Program-made: the position numbers and the translations under genes
Notes under the pieces: model-generated
Database searches by the model: none
The model's input: the letters and a program-made list of their open reading frames with translations, nothing else
Told to the model about the DNA's origin: nothing
Shown: in pieces, positions 11,415 to 20,667 of the stretch
Layout of the letters: every line of letters begins with the position of its first letter
Numbering within the stretch: position 1 is the stretch's first letter
Origin: CAVPDG01 sp963702535
Lineage (GTDB): Bacteria; Chloroflexota; Anaerolineae; Anaerolineales; UBA4823
DNA: 64,000 nt
Direction: 5' to 3'
Assembly (NCBI GenBank): GCA_963702535.1
Contig: CAVPDG010000007.1
Coordinates: forward strand, 248,001 to 312,000

Positions 11415-12218
11415 ATGCGTCATTACCTGGATTTCTACCGCAATTTCATGAGGATCGCCATCCTCTCCCAGTTCCAGTATCGGGTAGCGGAATACTTTTA
11501 TATGATCGGCATGATCGCCGAGCCGGTCATCTACCTGGTCGTCTGGTCGACCGTCGCCACGGCGCAGGGCGGCTCGGTCAACGGCTACACCCCTGGAGAT
11601 TTCGCCGCCTACTACATCGTCTGGACGCTGGTGCGCAACATGAACATCGTGTTCACGCCCTACGGCTGGGAGTGGCGCATCCAGCGCGGGCAGCTCTCCG
11701 GCGAGCTGCTGCGCCCCATCCATCCCATCCACGCTGACGTGGCTTTCTTCGCCGGCTGGAAGGTGTTGGCGATCATCCTGTGGCTGCCCCTGGCGCTGAT
11801 CCTCTCGCTCATCTTCAAGCCCACGCTCGATCCCACGCTGCTGCAGGTGGTGGTCTTCTTCTTCGCCATCTGGGGCGCTTACCTGATCCGCACGTTCCTG
11901 CTTTCGCTGCTGGGCATGGTCACTTTTTGGACGACGCGCGTCGGCGCCCTTTACGAGCTGTTCTTCGCCGTGGAGCTGCTGGTCTCCGGGCGCCTGGTGC
12001 CTATGCCGCTCATGCCGCTGTGGGTGCAGAAGATCGCCTTCTTCCTGCCCTTCCAGTGGACGTTTTTCTTCCCCATCGAATCGCTGGTGGGGGATATGCC
12101 GCCCCAGCAGCTCTTCCTCGGGCTGGGCATGCAGCTGCTGTGGATCCTGATCGGCCTGGCGGCGGTGAATATCCTGTGGCACTTCGGCATCAAGCGCTAC
12201 TCAGCCGTGGGGAATTGA
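11415..12218 (+). CDS. ABC-2 family permease (DUF990-like), first subunit
   Basis: 267 residues, intact, with six predicted membrane segments. Features typical of ABC2_membrane_6/DUF990 permeases are visible: an early FRIAILSQFQYR-type amphipathic stretch, a central WEWRIQRGQLSGELLRP segment, and an LVSGRLVPMPLMP loop before FLPFQWTFFFPIE. It pairs with the second permease at 12332 and the ATPase at 10328. The two permeases share the 'NELQYRV/SQFQYRV' start but differ elsewhere, indicating an obligate heterodimeric pore. The gap to the ATPase is 78 bp. Confidence 0.85.
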   Translation: MRHYLDFYRNFMRIAILSQFQYRVAEYFYMIGMIAEPVIYLVVWSTVATAQGGSVNGYTPGDFAAYYIVWTLVRNMNIVFTPYGWEWRIQRGQLSGELLRPIHPIHADVAFFAGWKVLAIILWLPLALILSLIFKPTLDPTLLQVVVFFFAIWGAYLIRTFLLSLLGMVTFWTTRVGALYELFFAVELLVSGRLVPMPLMPLWVQKIAFFLPFQWTFFFPIESLVGDMPPQQLFLGLGMQLLWILIGLAAVNILWHFGIKRYSAVGN

Positions 12219-12235
12219 GAACCAATGCATAAATA

Positions 12236-12310
12236 CGATTTCACCGCAGAGTCGCGGAGTACGAAGAGTTCATTGGATATTCTTCTCCGCGGTCTCTGTG
12301 GCTCTGCGTA
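12236..12310. repeat. CCGCAGAG-type imperfect palindromic spacer
   Basis: The gap between the two permease genes contains ACCGCAGAG-CGCGGAG motifs followed by their approximate reverse complement (CTCCGCGG-CTCTG-GCTCTGCG). Dispersed GCAGAG-rich repeats of this kind are common in intergenic DNA of environmental bacteria. A degenerate relative lies at about 61885-61925. Confidence 0.5.
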
Positions 12311-12331
12311 TATTTGAGTTTTGATCTAACC

Positions 12332-13120
12332 ATGCACGCTATTCGCTTAGCCCTCACATATTTGCGCATCGGCATCTCGAACGAGCTGCAGTACCGCGTC
12401 AACTTCTTCATCCAGATCCTGCAATCGCTCATCGCCCTGGCGGTGGGGCTGATCGGGCTGGCGCTGGTCTTCAACTACACGGACGATCTCAACGGCTGGA
12501 CGCAGCCCGAGCTGCTGGCGGTGATGGGCATCTTCATCCTGATGGGCGGCGTGATCCGCTCCGCCATCCAGCCCAACATGCAGCGCTTGATGGATGAGAT
12601 CCGTGAAGGTACGCTGGACTTTGCCCTCACCAAGCCGGTGGATTCGCAGCTCATGGCCAGCGTGCGCGAGTTCCGCTTCTGGCAACTGGTGGACGTCGTT
12701 GCTGGGGCTGGTGATCATCGCCATCTCGGTCATCCGCATGGGCGGCAGCCTGTCGCTTGCTGGATATCATCGCCTTCAGTCGCCGCCCTGCTGATGGGCG
12801 CGGTGATGATCTACTGCTTCTGGCTGATGCTGACCGCCACCGCCTTCTGGGTAGTGCGTGTGGATGAGATGGTCAACCTGTTCGAGGGCGTGTACGCCGC
12901 CGGGCGCTGGCCCGTCTCCGTCTACCCGCAGTGGCTGCGCCTGATCCTGACCTTCATCGTGCCGGTGGCATTCGCCGTCACCATCCCGGCGGAGGCGCTC
13001 ACCGGGCGCCTGACCGTCCTGACATTGCTCGGCGCGCTGGCGCTCACCGTGCTGCTGGCGGTGCTGGCGCGCTTCGTCTGGCGCCGCGGGGTGAAGGCAT
13101 ACTCCGGGGCGTCGGCGTAG
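12332..13120 (+). CDS. ABC-2 family permease (DUF990-like), second subunit
   Basis: About 262 residues from ATG 12332 (MHAIRLALTYLRIG). A TTG 18 bp upstream is in frame but less likely. Six membrane segments. Compensating indels at about 12707-12780 garble about 25 residues; the neighbouring frame reads LLGLVIIAISVIRMGGSLSL, the expected helix, so the gene is probably intact in the organism. It shares the NELQYRVNFFIQ amphipathic start with its partner and ends with a basic RFVWRRGVKAYSGA tail. Third gene of the exporter operon. Confidence 0.8.
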   Translation: MHAIRLALTYLRIGISNELQYRVNFFIQILQSLIALAVGLIGLALVFNYTDDLNGWTQPELLAVMGIFILMGGVIRSAIQPNMQRLMDEIREGTLDFALTKPVDSQLMASVREFRFWQLVDVVAGAGDHRHLGHPHGRQPVACWISSPSVAALLMGAVMIYCFWLMLTATAFWVVRVDEMVNLFEGVYAAGRWPVSVYPQWLRLILTFIVPVAFAVTIPAEALTGRLTVLTLLGALALTVLLAVLARFVWRRGVKAYSGASA

Positions 13121-13136
13121 AAGGGGGATGGGGCGG

Positions 13137-15569
13137 TTATTTGGTCAGGATAGGCAGGTAAAGGGGCACTCTTTCGAAGCTGCCCACGAAGAAGGAAGGG
13201 TATCCCCCCGCCTGGGTGAACGCCCCGCCTGCCACCACCCGCCGGTCAGCAACCCCCAGGGCGTTGACAACCCCATTCACGCCGCTGCCCAGGGGCAGCC
13301 AGTTCTGCCTATCCCAGCGGGCGATGTACCCCAGGCTGCTGCTGCCGGACGCGCTGAACTCTCCACCCGCGGTGACGCCGCCGGCGCCATCGAGCGCCAG
13401 GGAGCGAACGCTGCCGTTCAAGCCTGCCCCCAGCGCCTGCCAGGTATCCTCCTGCAGTCGAGCGACATGGGCGAGGTTGGTGAAAGCCCCGCCGATATAC
13501 AAGGGGTTGGCGCCGCCGCCCGCCATGCAGAAGACCGCGCCGTTGAGCCCGTCGCCCACCGGCGCCCAGTTCGCGCCGTCATACTGGGCGATGTTGCTTT
13601 CCGGTGAGCTGAAATCGCCACCGGCGTAGACGCGACCAGAGCCGGTCGCCAAGGCGTACACTGGACCGTTCGTACCCTGGTGGTCAAAGTCGAACAAGCC
13701 CTCCCAGGTGGAGCCGTTCCATCGGGCAACATTGGTCGCATACAGACCGCCGGCATGGGTGAAGCTGCCGCCGATGTACACGTCGCTTCCGGAAACGGCG
13801 ATGGCGCGCACGCTGGGGATGCAGCCTGCCGGCGTGCAGTCGATCCCGCTTCCCAGGGCGTGCCAGCCGTACTCGCTGCCTGTGTTGAAGCGGGCAATTC
13901 CGTTGACGGTTAGATCGCCAATTTTGGTGAAGTTGCCGCCGATGTACACGTCCTCGCCCGCCAGCGCAATGGCGCGCACCGCAGTGATGCACATCGTCCC
14001 GCGGCAGCCAGTGATGGCTTCGCCGTCCCCTACCAGCTCCCAGGCGCCGCTGTCCATATCCCAGCGCGCCAGGTATGCCTGGAAGAGGTCTCCGGCTGTG
14101 CTGAACGTCCCGCCTACGTACAACACACTATCCGCGATTGCCAGCGCGTAAACAGTAGCGTTGACGCTGTTGCCCGGCGCAACCCATTTCACGCGGGCGC
14201 GATCCAGCGCAGCGATGTGCGGGCTGGGGCGGTTTCCGGCGCTCTGGAAGGCGCCCCCGGCGATCAGGTACGATGGGTTGGCTGCCAGCGCGTACACGTC
14301 GCCATCCGTGCCGTTGCCGTGCTCCAGCGGTTCTTTGACCGCCGTCCAGGAAGAGCCGAGCCAGGCTGCCAGGTGGTGGGCGCTGCTATCGCCGGCAGTG
14401 GAGAATCGTCCACCGGCGATCAGCGCCGTGCCCAGGTCGTAAAGGGCGTTCACATTGGAATTGACCCCGCCCTCCAGATCCGACCAGGCGGCGCCGTTCC
14501 AGCGGGCGATATTGTTGGCATACAGCGTGCCGCCCAGTCCGTCGTAAGCTTCGGAGAAGTAGCCGCCAACGAAGAGCGTATTATCCACCCGGGAGACGAT
14601 GGCGTTCACCCGGGCGTTCAGCCCGCCCACGCCGCCGCCCACGGAATGCCAGGCGCCATCCCACATGGCGATATTGCTGGCGGGCGAGCCGCCCGCTGTG
14701 GTAAATGCGCCTCCAGCATAGAGCGCGCCGCCTGCCCCCAGCTCCAGCGCGTACACGGATGCCGCCTGGGGGGTGGCGGCGCTGACGCCTCCGCCCACAT
14801 CGTGCCAACCGGAGCCATCCAGCCGGGCGAGGTTGTGCACGGCGAGACCATCCACAGCCGTGAAATTGCCGCCGACGTACACATCCCCGCCGGCGGAGGT
14901 GGCGATGGCGTAAACGGCGGGCGTGCCGCCATCCAGCGCCAGGCTGCCGGGGGCGCTCCAGGTTTGGGCGGCGTCATCCCAGCGCGCCAGCGCTCCGCTC
15001 GGGATGCCACCCGCCTGGGTGAAGCTTCCGCCCACGTACAGGGAAGCGCCTTGCACCGCCAGCGCTCTCACGGCGCCATCCACACCCTCTCCCAGCGCCT
15101 GCCAGGTATTGGTGACGCTATCCCAACAGGCGATATGATCAACCACCACGCCGCCCGCGGCGTTGAAGTCGCCGCCTACGAATACCTTGCCGCCATCCAT
15201 CACCGCCAGGGCGAACACGTTGGAAGCGCTCGGGTTATCCAGGTTCTCCACCCCGAGCATGAAGCTCCGGCTCCAGAAAGGGTCGTCTGGGTGGTCTGCG
15301 GGGGCGGCGGGCGGGAAGAAGCGCGGCGCACCTTGCTCATCCAGCGCCATGCGCCAGCCATCCACGCTGTAGCTGCCGGTGGCGCCGGGCGGGAGTTCCA
15401 GCGAGCCATCTGGGGCGAGCAGAGCTGAGAGGTCGCCCGAGGCGGTTTCCACATCCCGGTTCGTTTGGCTTGGCGGATAGACTGCCTGGGCGTGTACGGA
15501 TGATGAACCCGAAACCTGAAACAACAATGCCAGGCAGAGCAGGAGATTGCGCAGGGAGTGAGCATTCAT
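13137..15569 (-). CDS. secreted YVGGxFTxAGG-repeat propeller protein
   Basis: 810 residues, intact. ATG 15569 has GGAGG about 5 bp upstream. A signal peptide is seen at residues 5-28 (LLLCLALLFQV, cut near VHAQA). A pro-region follows, then about a dozen units each with (L/V)YVGGxFTxAGG, (N/A)IARW(D/N) and a W-x-LGxGVNG turn, a delta-60/cortical-marker-like repeat that forms propellers. The C-terminus is FERVPLYLPILTK, the aromatic-LP-x-L-x-K tail shared by other exported proteins here. It converges with the ABC exporter operon, ending 17 bp past the permease stop. Likely a surface protein; ligand unknown. No catalytic residues are recognisable. Confidence 0.85.
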   Translation of the reverse strand: MNAHSLRNLLLCLALLFQVSGSSSVHAQAVYPPSQTNRDVETASGDLSALLAPDGSLELPPGATGSYSVDGWRMALDEQGAPRFFPPAAPADHPDDPFWSRSFMLGVENLDNPSASNVFALAVMDGGKVFVGGDFNAAGGVVVDHIACWDSVTNTWQALGEGVDGAVRALAVQGASLYVGGSFTQAGGIPSGALARWDDAAQTWSAPGSLALDGGTPAVYAIATSAGGDVYVGGNFTAVDGLAVHNLARLDGSGWHDVGGGVSAATPQAASVYALELGAGGALYAGGAFTTAGGSPASNIAMWDGAWHSVGGGVGGLNARVNAIVSRVDNTLFVGGYFSEAYDGLGGTLYANNIARWNGAAWSDLEGGVNSNVNALYDLGTALIAGGRFSTAGDSSAHHLAAWLGSSWTAVKEPLEHGNGTDGDVYALAANPSYLIAGGAFQSAGNRPSPHIAALDRARVKWVAPGNSVNATVYALAIADSVLYVGGTFSTAGDLFQAYLARWDMDSGAWELVGDGEAITGCRGTMCITAVRAIALAGEDVYIGGNFTKIGDLTVNGIARFNTGSEYGWHALGSGIDCTPAGCIPSVRAIAVSGSDVYIGGSFTHAGGLYATNVARWNGSTWEGLFDFDHQGTNGPVYALATGSGRVYAGGDFSSPESNIAQYDGANWAPVGDGLNGAVFCMAGGGANPLYIGGAFTNLAHVARLQEDTWQALGAGLNGSVRSLALDGAGGVTAGGEFSASGSSSLGYIARWDRQNWLPLGSGVNGVVNALGVADRRVVAGGAFTQAGGYPSFFVGSFERVPLYLPILTK

Positions 15570-15877
15570 AGGACCTCCAGGAGCGAGCTCTTCGGTGAGT
15601 TTATAGATGTGCCATCAAAATGGCGGGCTACCGGTAAGGTGGAATCCTGGATAGCTCTCGAAGCCCGCAATAACCGTGCGTTTTATTATATACGAACTGC
15701 CGTTGTCCCGAATATTTTGCGGCTGATTGGGATTTGCCGGGATGATCCAGGAACTGCCATTCGCATTCCAATGAATATTTTGCTGACTTACATCCTAATT
15801 CTGTGCAGATGGTTTACAATTATGCCGTTTTGATCTCAGACCCCTCATACTCTTCAGCGTGTCAGAGGAACTTACCT
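15570..15877. other. intergenic region between divergent genes
   Basis: About 308 bp, richer in AT than its flanks. It must hold promoters for the propeller gene (-) and the gene at 15878 (+). No convincing promoter, operator, RNA or further coding region was seen. Confidence 0.5.
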
Positions 15878-17257
15878 ATGAACACCATCCTCCCCGTACC
15901 GTTCACCCTTGACCGGGCTGACATCAAAGCCCAATGCGCCATCCGCCCCGGAACCGGTGCGGAAGAAACCATCGAAAAGCTCCTGGATGAGGTCGCGCAG
16001 ATCGCCAGACCGAAGGCGCTTTACCGCGTTGCCTACATCGATGCGCTCGCCGGCGACTCGGTCACCGTCGAAGGCGAGGTGTTCCACAGCCAGGTCCTGC
16101 GCCACAACCTGGAAGATGTGCACCGCATCTTCCCCTTCGTCGCCACCTGTGGCGTGGAGGTGGCTGCGGCGCAAATCGACCCGGATGACTTTCTCCAGGA
16201 GTACTGGCTGAAGATCATCAGCCTGTCCCTGGTGCGCAGCGCCATGGATACCCTGAGCCAAACCTTGCAGGAGCAGTACCTGCTGGGCGCGGTGTCTGTG
16301 ATGAATCCCGGCTCAGCGGAAGCGGACGTGTGGCCCATCGAGGAGCAGGGCGCCCTCTTCAACCTGCTGGGCGGCGTCGAGACCGTTGCGCAAGCTGTCG
16401 GCGTGCGCCTGCTGCCATCCTTCTTCATGGTGCCGGATATGAGCGTCTCGGGCATCCTCTACCCCAGCGAGACGACCTACGTCAACTGCCAGCTCTGCCA
16501 GCGCGAGGGCTGTCCCAGCCGCAAAGCCGAATTCGACGCGGCGTTATGGGCGAGCATCCAGGCTCGATTAACCCCGGTGCAAAACTCTTTTCCATCCCTT
16601 GCCCACCCCTCCGCTGCCTATCCCCCCGGCGGACCGGCGATCATTTCAGACTTCGATGGCACCATCGTGCCGTTCAACGTGCTCAACTACCTGCTCGACA
16701 AGCTGGGCGTCCCCGGCTGGCAGGATTTTACGGCGCGCTGGGCGCAGGGGGAGCTCAGCCAGGACGAGGAGTACAGGCTGAGTTTTGCTACCGTGCGCGC
16801 CACAGCCGCTGAGATGGAGGCGCTGCTATCTGCCGTGCCGATCGACCCGGCTTTCCCCGCGTTTGTCGAGCTATGCCGCCGGAAAGGCATCCCGCTCGCC
16901 ATTGCCAGCGATGGGCTGCGCTGGTATATCGAATATATCCTGCGCTGTCACGGCGTGACGGGTGTGCCCATCTACGCCTGCGAGATCCGTTTCCTGAACC
17001 CCGGCTACAGCTTCGAATATCCCTACTTTTACCCTGGCACGCCGCTCAGCGGCACTTCCAAGCGCTTCCTGGTGCAGACCTATCGCCAGAGCTACGCCCC
17101 GGTGATCTATATCGGCGATGGCAACAACGATACCACCGCTGCCGAGATCGCCGATGGCATCTTCGCCCGCGACCGCCTGCTGGAGATCGCCCGCCAGCGC
17201 GGCCTGCCGGTTACGCCCTTTGCCAGCTTCGCCGAAATTGCCGCGCTCATCCCATAG
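15878..17257 (+). CDS. fusion: corrinoid methionine synthase activation-like domain plus HAD phosphatase
   Basis: 459 residues from ATG 15878 (AGAGGA 8 bp upstream); the frame stays open further upstream without a ribosome site. The N-terminal half (about 1-230) resembles the activation domain of B12-dependent methionine synthases: FPFVATCGVEV, SVMNPGS-A-WPIEEQ, SVSGILYPSETTYVNC, then a CxxC-x4-C-x2-R-A cluster (CQLCQREGCPSRKA). The C-terminal half is a HAD-superfamily phosphatase with DFDGTIVPF (motif I), ASDGLRWYI and GDGNNDTTAA (motif IV), closest in style to MtnX/phosphoserine-phosphatase-like enzymes. The join suggests a link between corrinoid-dependent methyl transfer and one-carbon or methionine-salvage metabolism. 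The function of the fusion is inferred. Confidence 0.8.
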   Translation: MNTILPVPFTLDRADIKAQCAIRPGTGAEETIEKLLDEVAQIARPKALYRVAYIDALAGDSVTVEGEVFHSQVLRHNLEDVHRIFPFVATCGVEVAAAQIDPDDFLQEYWLKIISLSLVRSAMDTLSQTLQEQYLLGAVSVMNPGSAEADVWPIEEQGALFNLLGGVETVAQAVGVRLLPSFFMVPDMSVSGILYPSETTYVNCQLCQREGCPSRKAEFDAALWASIQARLTPVQNSFPSLAHPSAAYPPGGPAIISDFDGTIVPFNVLNYLLDKLGVPGWQDFTARWAQGELSQDEEYRLSFATVRATAAEMEALLSAVPIDPAFPAFVELCRRKGIPLAIASDGLRWYIEYILRCHGVTGVPIYACEIRFLNPGYSFEYPYFYPGTPLSGTSKRFLVQTYRQSYAPVIYIGDGNNDTTAAEIADGIFARDRLLEIARQRGLPVTPFASFAEIAALIP

Positions 17258-17272
17258 TCGCGGTATGGCTCG

Positions 17273-18145
17273 TTACCCTTTCAGCGCGGGAATAATCTCT
17301 TGCGTGAACATCCTTAGCGCCTGCGGGGTGTAGGCATCCTTGATATTGTAGATCAGGTGCTCGAAGCCCAGGCGTTGCATGGCTTGCCCCTGGGCGATCA
17401 CACCCTGGCTGCCGTCCGCTTCCAGGTCGGCAGTCATCAGCGCGGTCTTCTCAATCGTCTCGTAGGGTCTGCCCGATTCTTCGCATAGTCGTTTTAGATC
17501 GTCCAATCGCTCCTTCAGCAGCGCCGGCTCCGCTCGTCCGAAAAAGTTGCACGCATCGCCGTAGGTGGCGATCAGGCGCATCGTCTTCTTGGGTCCCATG
17601 CCGCCGATCAGGATGGGCGGGTGCGGCTGGCTCAGCGGCTGCGGGCAGTTGAGCGGGTAAGGGAGCTGGTAGTGTTTGCCTTCATAAGGCGTGGTATCTC
17701 CCGCCCACATCTTCTTGGCGATCTGCAGCGTCTCCTCCAGCCTCTCAAAGCGCTCTTTGGTGGGCGGGAAGGGCATGCCCAGGCTCTTGGTCTCGTGCTC
17801 GTACCAGGCGGCGCCGATTCCGAAATAAGCCCGCCCACCCGAGAGTACGTCCAGTGTCGAGACGGTCTTGACCACCAGCGCCGGGTGGCGGTAAATGACG
17901 CCGCCCACCAGCAGCCCGATCTTGACCTTGTGCGTGATCCCGGCGAAGAAGCCCAATGTCGCATAGCCTTCCAGCATCTCCGTTTCTGGCTCGCCCAGCC
18001 ACGATCCGAGCTGGAAGAAGTGGTCCATCACCCACAGGCTATCGAACCCGCCCTGGTCCGCCGCTTGCACGGTATCCGTGAGCCAGCCGCGCAGCGTAGC
18101 GGGCGTGCTCGGTCTGAAATGGGGGATTTGTAATCCGATTTTCAT
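17273..18145 (-). CDS. LLM-class F420-dependent oxidoreductase
   Basis: 290 residues, full length for luciferase-like F420-dependent oxidoreductases. ATG 18145 has AGGAG 8 bp upstream. Family features: MKIGLQIPHFRP start, GFDSLWVMDHF, GLLVGGVIYRHPALVVKTVSTLDVLSGGRA, GIGAAWYEHE, and HPPILIGGMGPKKTMRLIA near the phosphate-binding end. Such enzymes use reduced F420 (or FMN) to reduce or oxygenate small molecules; the substrate cannot be read from sequence. With the Ddn-like protein at 34253 it implies that the organism makes F420. The 3' end nearly abuts the convergent gene ending at 17257. Confidence 0.85.
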   Translation of the reverse strand: MKIGLQIPHFRPSTPATLRGWLTDTVQAADQGGFDSLWVMDHFFQLGSWLGEPETEMLEGYATLGFFAGITHKVKIGLLVGGVIYRHPALVVKTVSTLDVLSGGRAYFGIGAAWYEHETKSLGMPFPPTKERFERLEETLQIAKKMWAGDTTPYEGKHYQLPYPLNCPQPLSQPHPPILIGGMGPKKTMRLIATYGDACNFFGRAEPALLKERLDDLKRLCEESGRPYETIEKTALMTADLEADGSQGVIAQGQAMQRLGFEHLIYNIKDAYTPQALRMFTQEIIPALKG

Positions 18146-18183
18146 CTTTGTTTTCTCCTGGTGTTGGGGGGATCGGTTTAGTT

Positions 18184-19415
18184 TTAATCCCGCTCTTGAA
18201 AAACATCATCGAAGAACGGCAGCATCACCTGGATCACTCGCTCTTCAACCTGGCTGCCATGCGTGCCGTCGTGGCTGAGCAGGCGGTGCGGGATGCTGGC
18301 TGCTTCAAGCTGTTTAGCCAGGTACTGGCTGCCGTTCACGATCCAATCCAGGTCGCGGTTGGCGTAATCGATCGCCAGCCCCTTCAGGCTTGCCAGGTCG
18401 GCGTGATGCTCGGCGATCCTGGCTTCCCAGCCGCCGAAGCCGTTCTGCCAGCGCTCCCATTCCTGCGGGATGCGTTTCAGTTCCCCATTGCGCTCCTCGA
18501 ACGGCAGGCTGAAGAAGGGCGGTGCGAGCTCAGGATTCCCGGCAAACGCCGCCCCGTACGCCAGTGTGAACCCCGCCGCCCCCTCGGAGCGGCCCATTTG
18601 TTTCAGCGCTTTCTCGGGCGGCAGCTCAGCCCAGCTCTGCCATATGCGCCAGCATCGCCCGCTCTTTCTCCTCGGAATCGAACAGCAGCGGATTCTCCAG
18701 CCCTTGCGGGTCGAAGAGCGCTGGGCTCAAGCCGTATGCCGCGGCGAACAGGTCCGGATGGCGCATCGCCAGGTTGATGGCGGCAAAGCCGCCCATCGAG
18801 AAGCCGGCGATGCCGCGCCCATCCCGCCCCGCGATCGTGCGGTAGTGCTCGTCGATATAGCCGACCACATCCTGGACGATGAAATCCTCCCAATTTCCGG
18901 TCACCGGCGAGTTGACGTAGAAGCTGCCGTGCAGCAGGTTGGCTCCGTTGGGCTCGACCACGATCATCTCCATGATCTCGCCGCGGCTCATCGCCGCTGC
19001 CAGCGCCTCCGCTGAAAAATAGCTGTTCTTGCCGTGCGGGTCGCTGCCAAAACCGGGCAAGAAATACACCACCGGGTAGCGCTTATTAGAGCTGGCGTAG
19101 GATGGCGGCAGGTAGACCTGCACGTACTGCTCGGTATCATCGCCCAGCAGGTTTCCTTCCAGTGATGGGGCAGGGATCATCTCCACCACTTCCTGCACTA
19201 CAGCTTGTGTAGGTGTTGGCAGGCGAGTGGCGGGCAGGGTGGTCGCAGTTTGCCTGGAGCGACTCGTACGTGTCGCCTGAGGGGTAGGGGATGGCTTGGA
19301 CGGGCTGCTGTCAGGTCGCGCCAGCCCGGTCCAGCGCGTCAGCGAGCAGGCCGCCATAAACGTCCAAAGCGCCGCGGCAAGCGATCCAGATAGACAGGTT
19401 GCATATTTTCTTCAT
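18184..19415 (-). CDS. putative esterase (alpha/beta hydrolase), lipoprotein (frameshifted)
   Basis: About 405 residues across indels near 18610 and 19360. From ATG 19415 the translation starts MKKICNLSIWIA and, after one frame change, reaches FMAACS, a plausible lipobox, followed by a Ser/Pro/Thr-rich spacer. The catalytic domain fits the putative esterase (esterase D/Fes-like) family: VYLPPSY near the start, VYFLPGFGS, nucleophile in GFSMGGFAAI, acid region around DYANRDLDWIV, and histidine in SHDGTHGSQ. Expected to hydrolyse ester bonds outside the membrane. The next gene on the same strand (LLM oxidoreductase) begins 38 bp beyond the 3' end, so they may be co-transcribed. Confidence 0.75.
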
Positions 19416-19617
19416 CTTGTTTGATTATCTCATAGTGTCTGAGAACAGCCCATTATTCATCCTCCGGTAGGTGTTGTTCCCTCTTACAACTTTCTGACCA
19501 TCGTCCTATGGCTATTAAAATCAAACACAAAGCTTGTTATACTGTGCTCAGCCAGGTGGGTTCATTAGATGGAGATACCCCAATTCAGTCTGAACCATAT
19601 TTTCAGCAGGATAAATC

Positions 19618-20480
19618 ATGCGTAAGCTTCTACCTGTTTCGATCATCGTTCTCGTCGCCCTCGCCGTTTTCGTGGTGCCGGCGCTAGCCATCACAGGTAA
19701 CTGGGTCAAAGATTATCGAGCACCCCTTCGTTGGCCTGGTGGTCTACTATGACGCTAACGGCGAATTCGTCTGGCGCTGCAGCGGCTCGCTGATCAGCCC
19801 CACCAAGTTCGTCACCGCCGGGCACTGCTCCGACACCGGCGAAGGCGCCGTTTCGGCGCGCGTCTACTTCCAGCAGGATGCCGGCGCCAATTACGACCCG
19901 GCTCTGGGATATGATCCGGTGTCCGGTTATCCGGATGATTGCGCTGCTGGCACCCTGGGCACCCTGTGCGCCACCTCGGATGAGATCTATAACTTCGGCT
20001 TTGCCAACTTCGCCGGCTTCCCCAACACGCGTGACGCCGGTTTGGTGATCCTCGACCAGCCCATCTCCATGCCCGAGTACGGCATGCTGCCGGCGGCGGG
20101 CGCCCTGGACGGACTCGATAAAGCCGCGCGGCACGAAAGACACAATCTTCACCGTCAGCGGCTACGGCTTGACCAAGCGGGTTAATGAAAACTCCGCCCT
20201 CTCCAACATCTCTTACCGCATCCGCCTGATGGCGAGCTCCACCCTGGTCAACCTGACCAGCAAGAACACGGATGGCTACAACCTGCAGACCCAGGGCAAC
20301 GGCGATGGCCGCGGCGGCACCTGCTCCGGCGACTCCGGCGGACCCGTCTTCCTCGGCGGACCCGAATCCAACACCATCGTCGCCGTCACCTCCTTCGGCA
20401 TGAACTCCCTGTGCCGCGGCACCGATTACGCCTACCGCCTCGACCGGCAGGAAGTGCTGGACTGGATCAACAGCCACTAA
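19618..20480 (+). CDS. secreted trypsin-like serine protease (frameshifted)
   Basis: About 287 residues when indels at about 19716 and 20130 are bridged. Signal peptide at residues 5-25 (ending PALAIT). All three chymotrypsin-fold catalytic residues are visible: histidine in VTAGHC, aspartate in RDAGLVIL, serine in CSGDSGGPVFLG. The bridged start of the mature chain reads EHPFVGLVVYYDANGEFVWRCSGSLIS, as expected for family S1. Cysteine pairs suggest disulfides in an exported enzyme. A strong terminator follows at 20509. Substrate unknown. Confidence 0.82.
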
Positions 20481-20508
20481 GAGACGCTTCTTTTCTCCCT
20501 CGGCCCCT

Positions 20509-20539
20509 GCCCCCCTTCACCCGAAGGGGGGCTTTTTTT
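20509..20539 (+). terminator. Rho-independent terminator of the protease gene
   Basis: A 10-bp GC-rich stem (GCCCCCCTTC / GAAGGGGGGC) with a 4-nt loop is followed directly by seven T. It lies 29 bp after the protease stop codon. Confidence 0.9.
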
Positions 20540-20555
20540 ACATGAAACTGGTTTA

Positions 20556-20587
20556 GACTCCCGTTTTCTGCTGAAAACAGGGGGGCT
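20556..20587. repeat. CCCGTTTTCTG hairpin, copy 1
   Basis: Inverted repeat of the form CCCGTTTTC...GAAAAC-GGGG with a short loop. Related hairpins occur at 34734-34766 and 61850-61881, all intergenic. Possibly a dispersed palindromic element or a lineage-specific terminator. Confidence 0.6.
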
Positions 20588-20667
20588 GGACCGGTTCGTT
20601 GATCCCGTCGCAAAACGATATGCTATACTCGCTGGAGAGCCGGTCGGCTAAAAAGCAGAGGTCAATC

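Noticed and set aside
11340..12182. Long open frame antisense to the ABC permease.
   Set aside because: Its composition (Gln, His, Asp, Glu rich) is that of a mirror of a GC-rich membrane protein gene; the + strand reading is a clear permease.
15558..15833. Open frame on the + strand in the gap before the corrinoid/HAD gene.
   Set aside because: It overlaps the start and ribosome site of the propeller gene and shows no protein-like composition.
19510..19545. TTAAAA-17-TATACT before the protease gene as a promoter.
   Set aside because: The -35 box is weak and AT-rich matches of this quality are expected by chance here; not listed as a feature.
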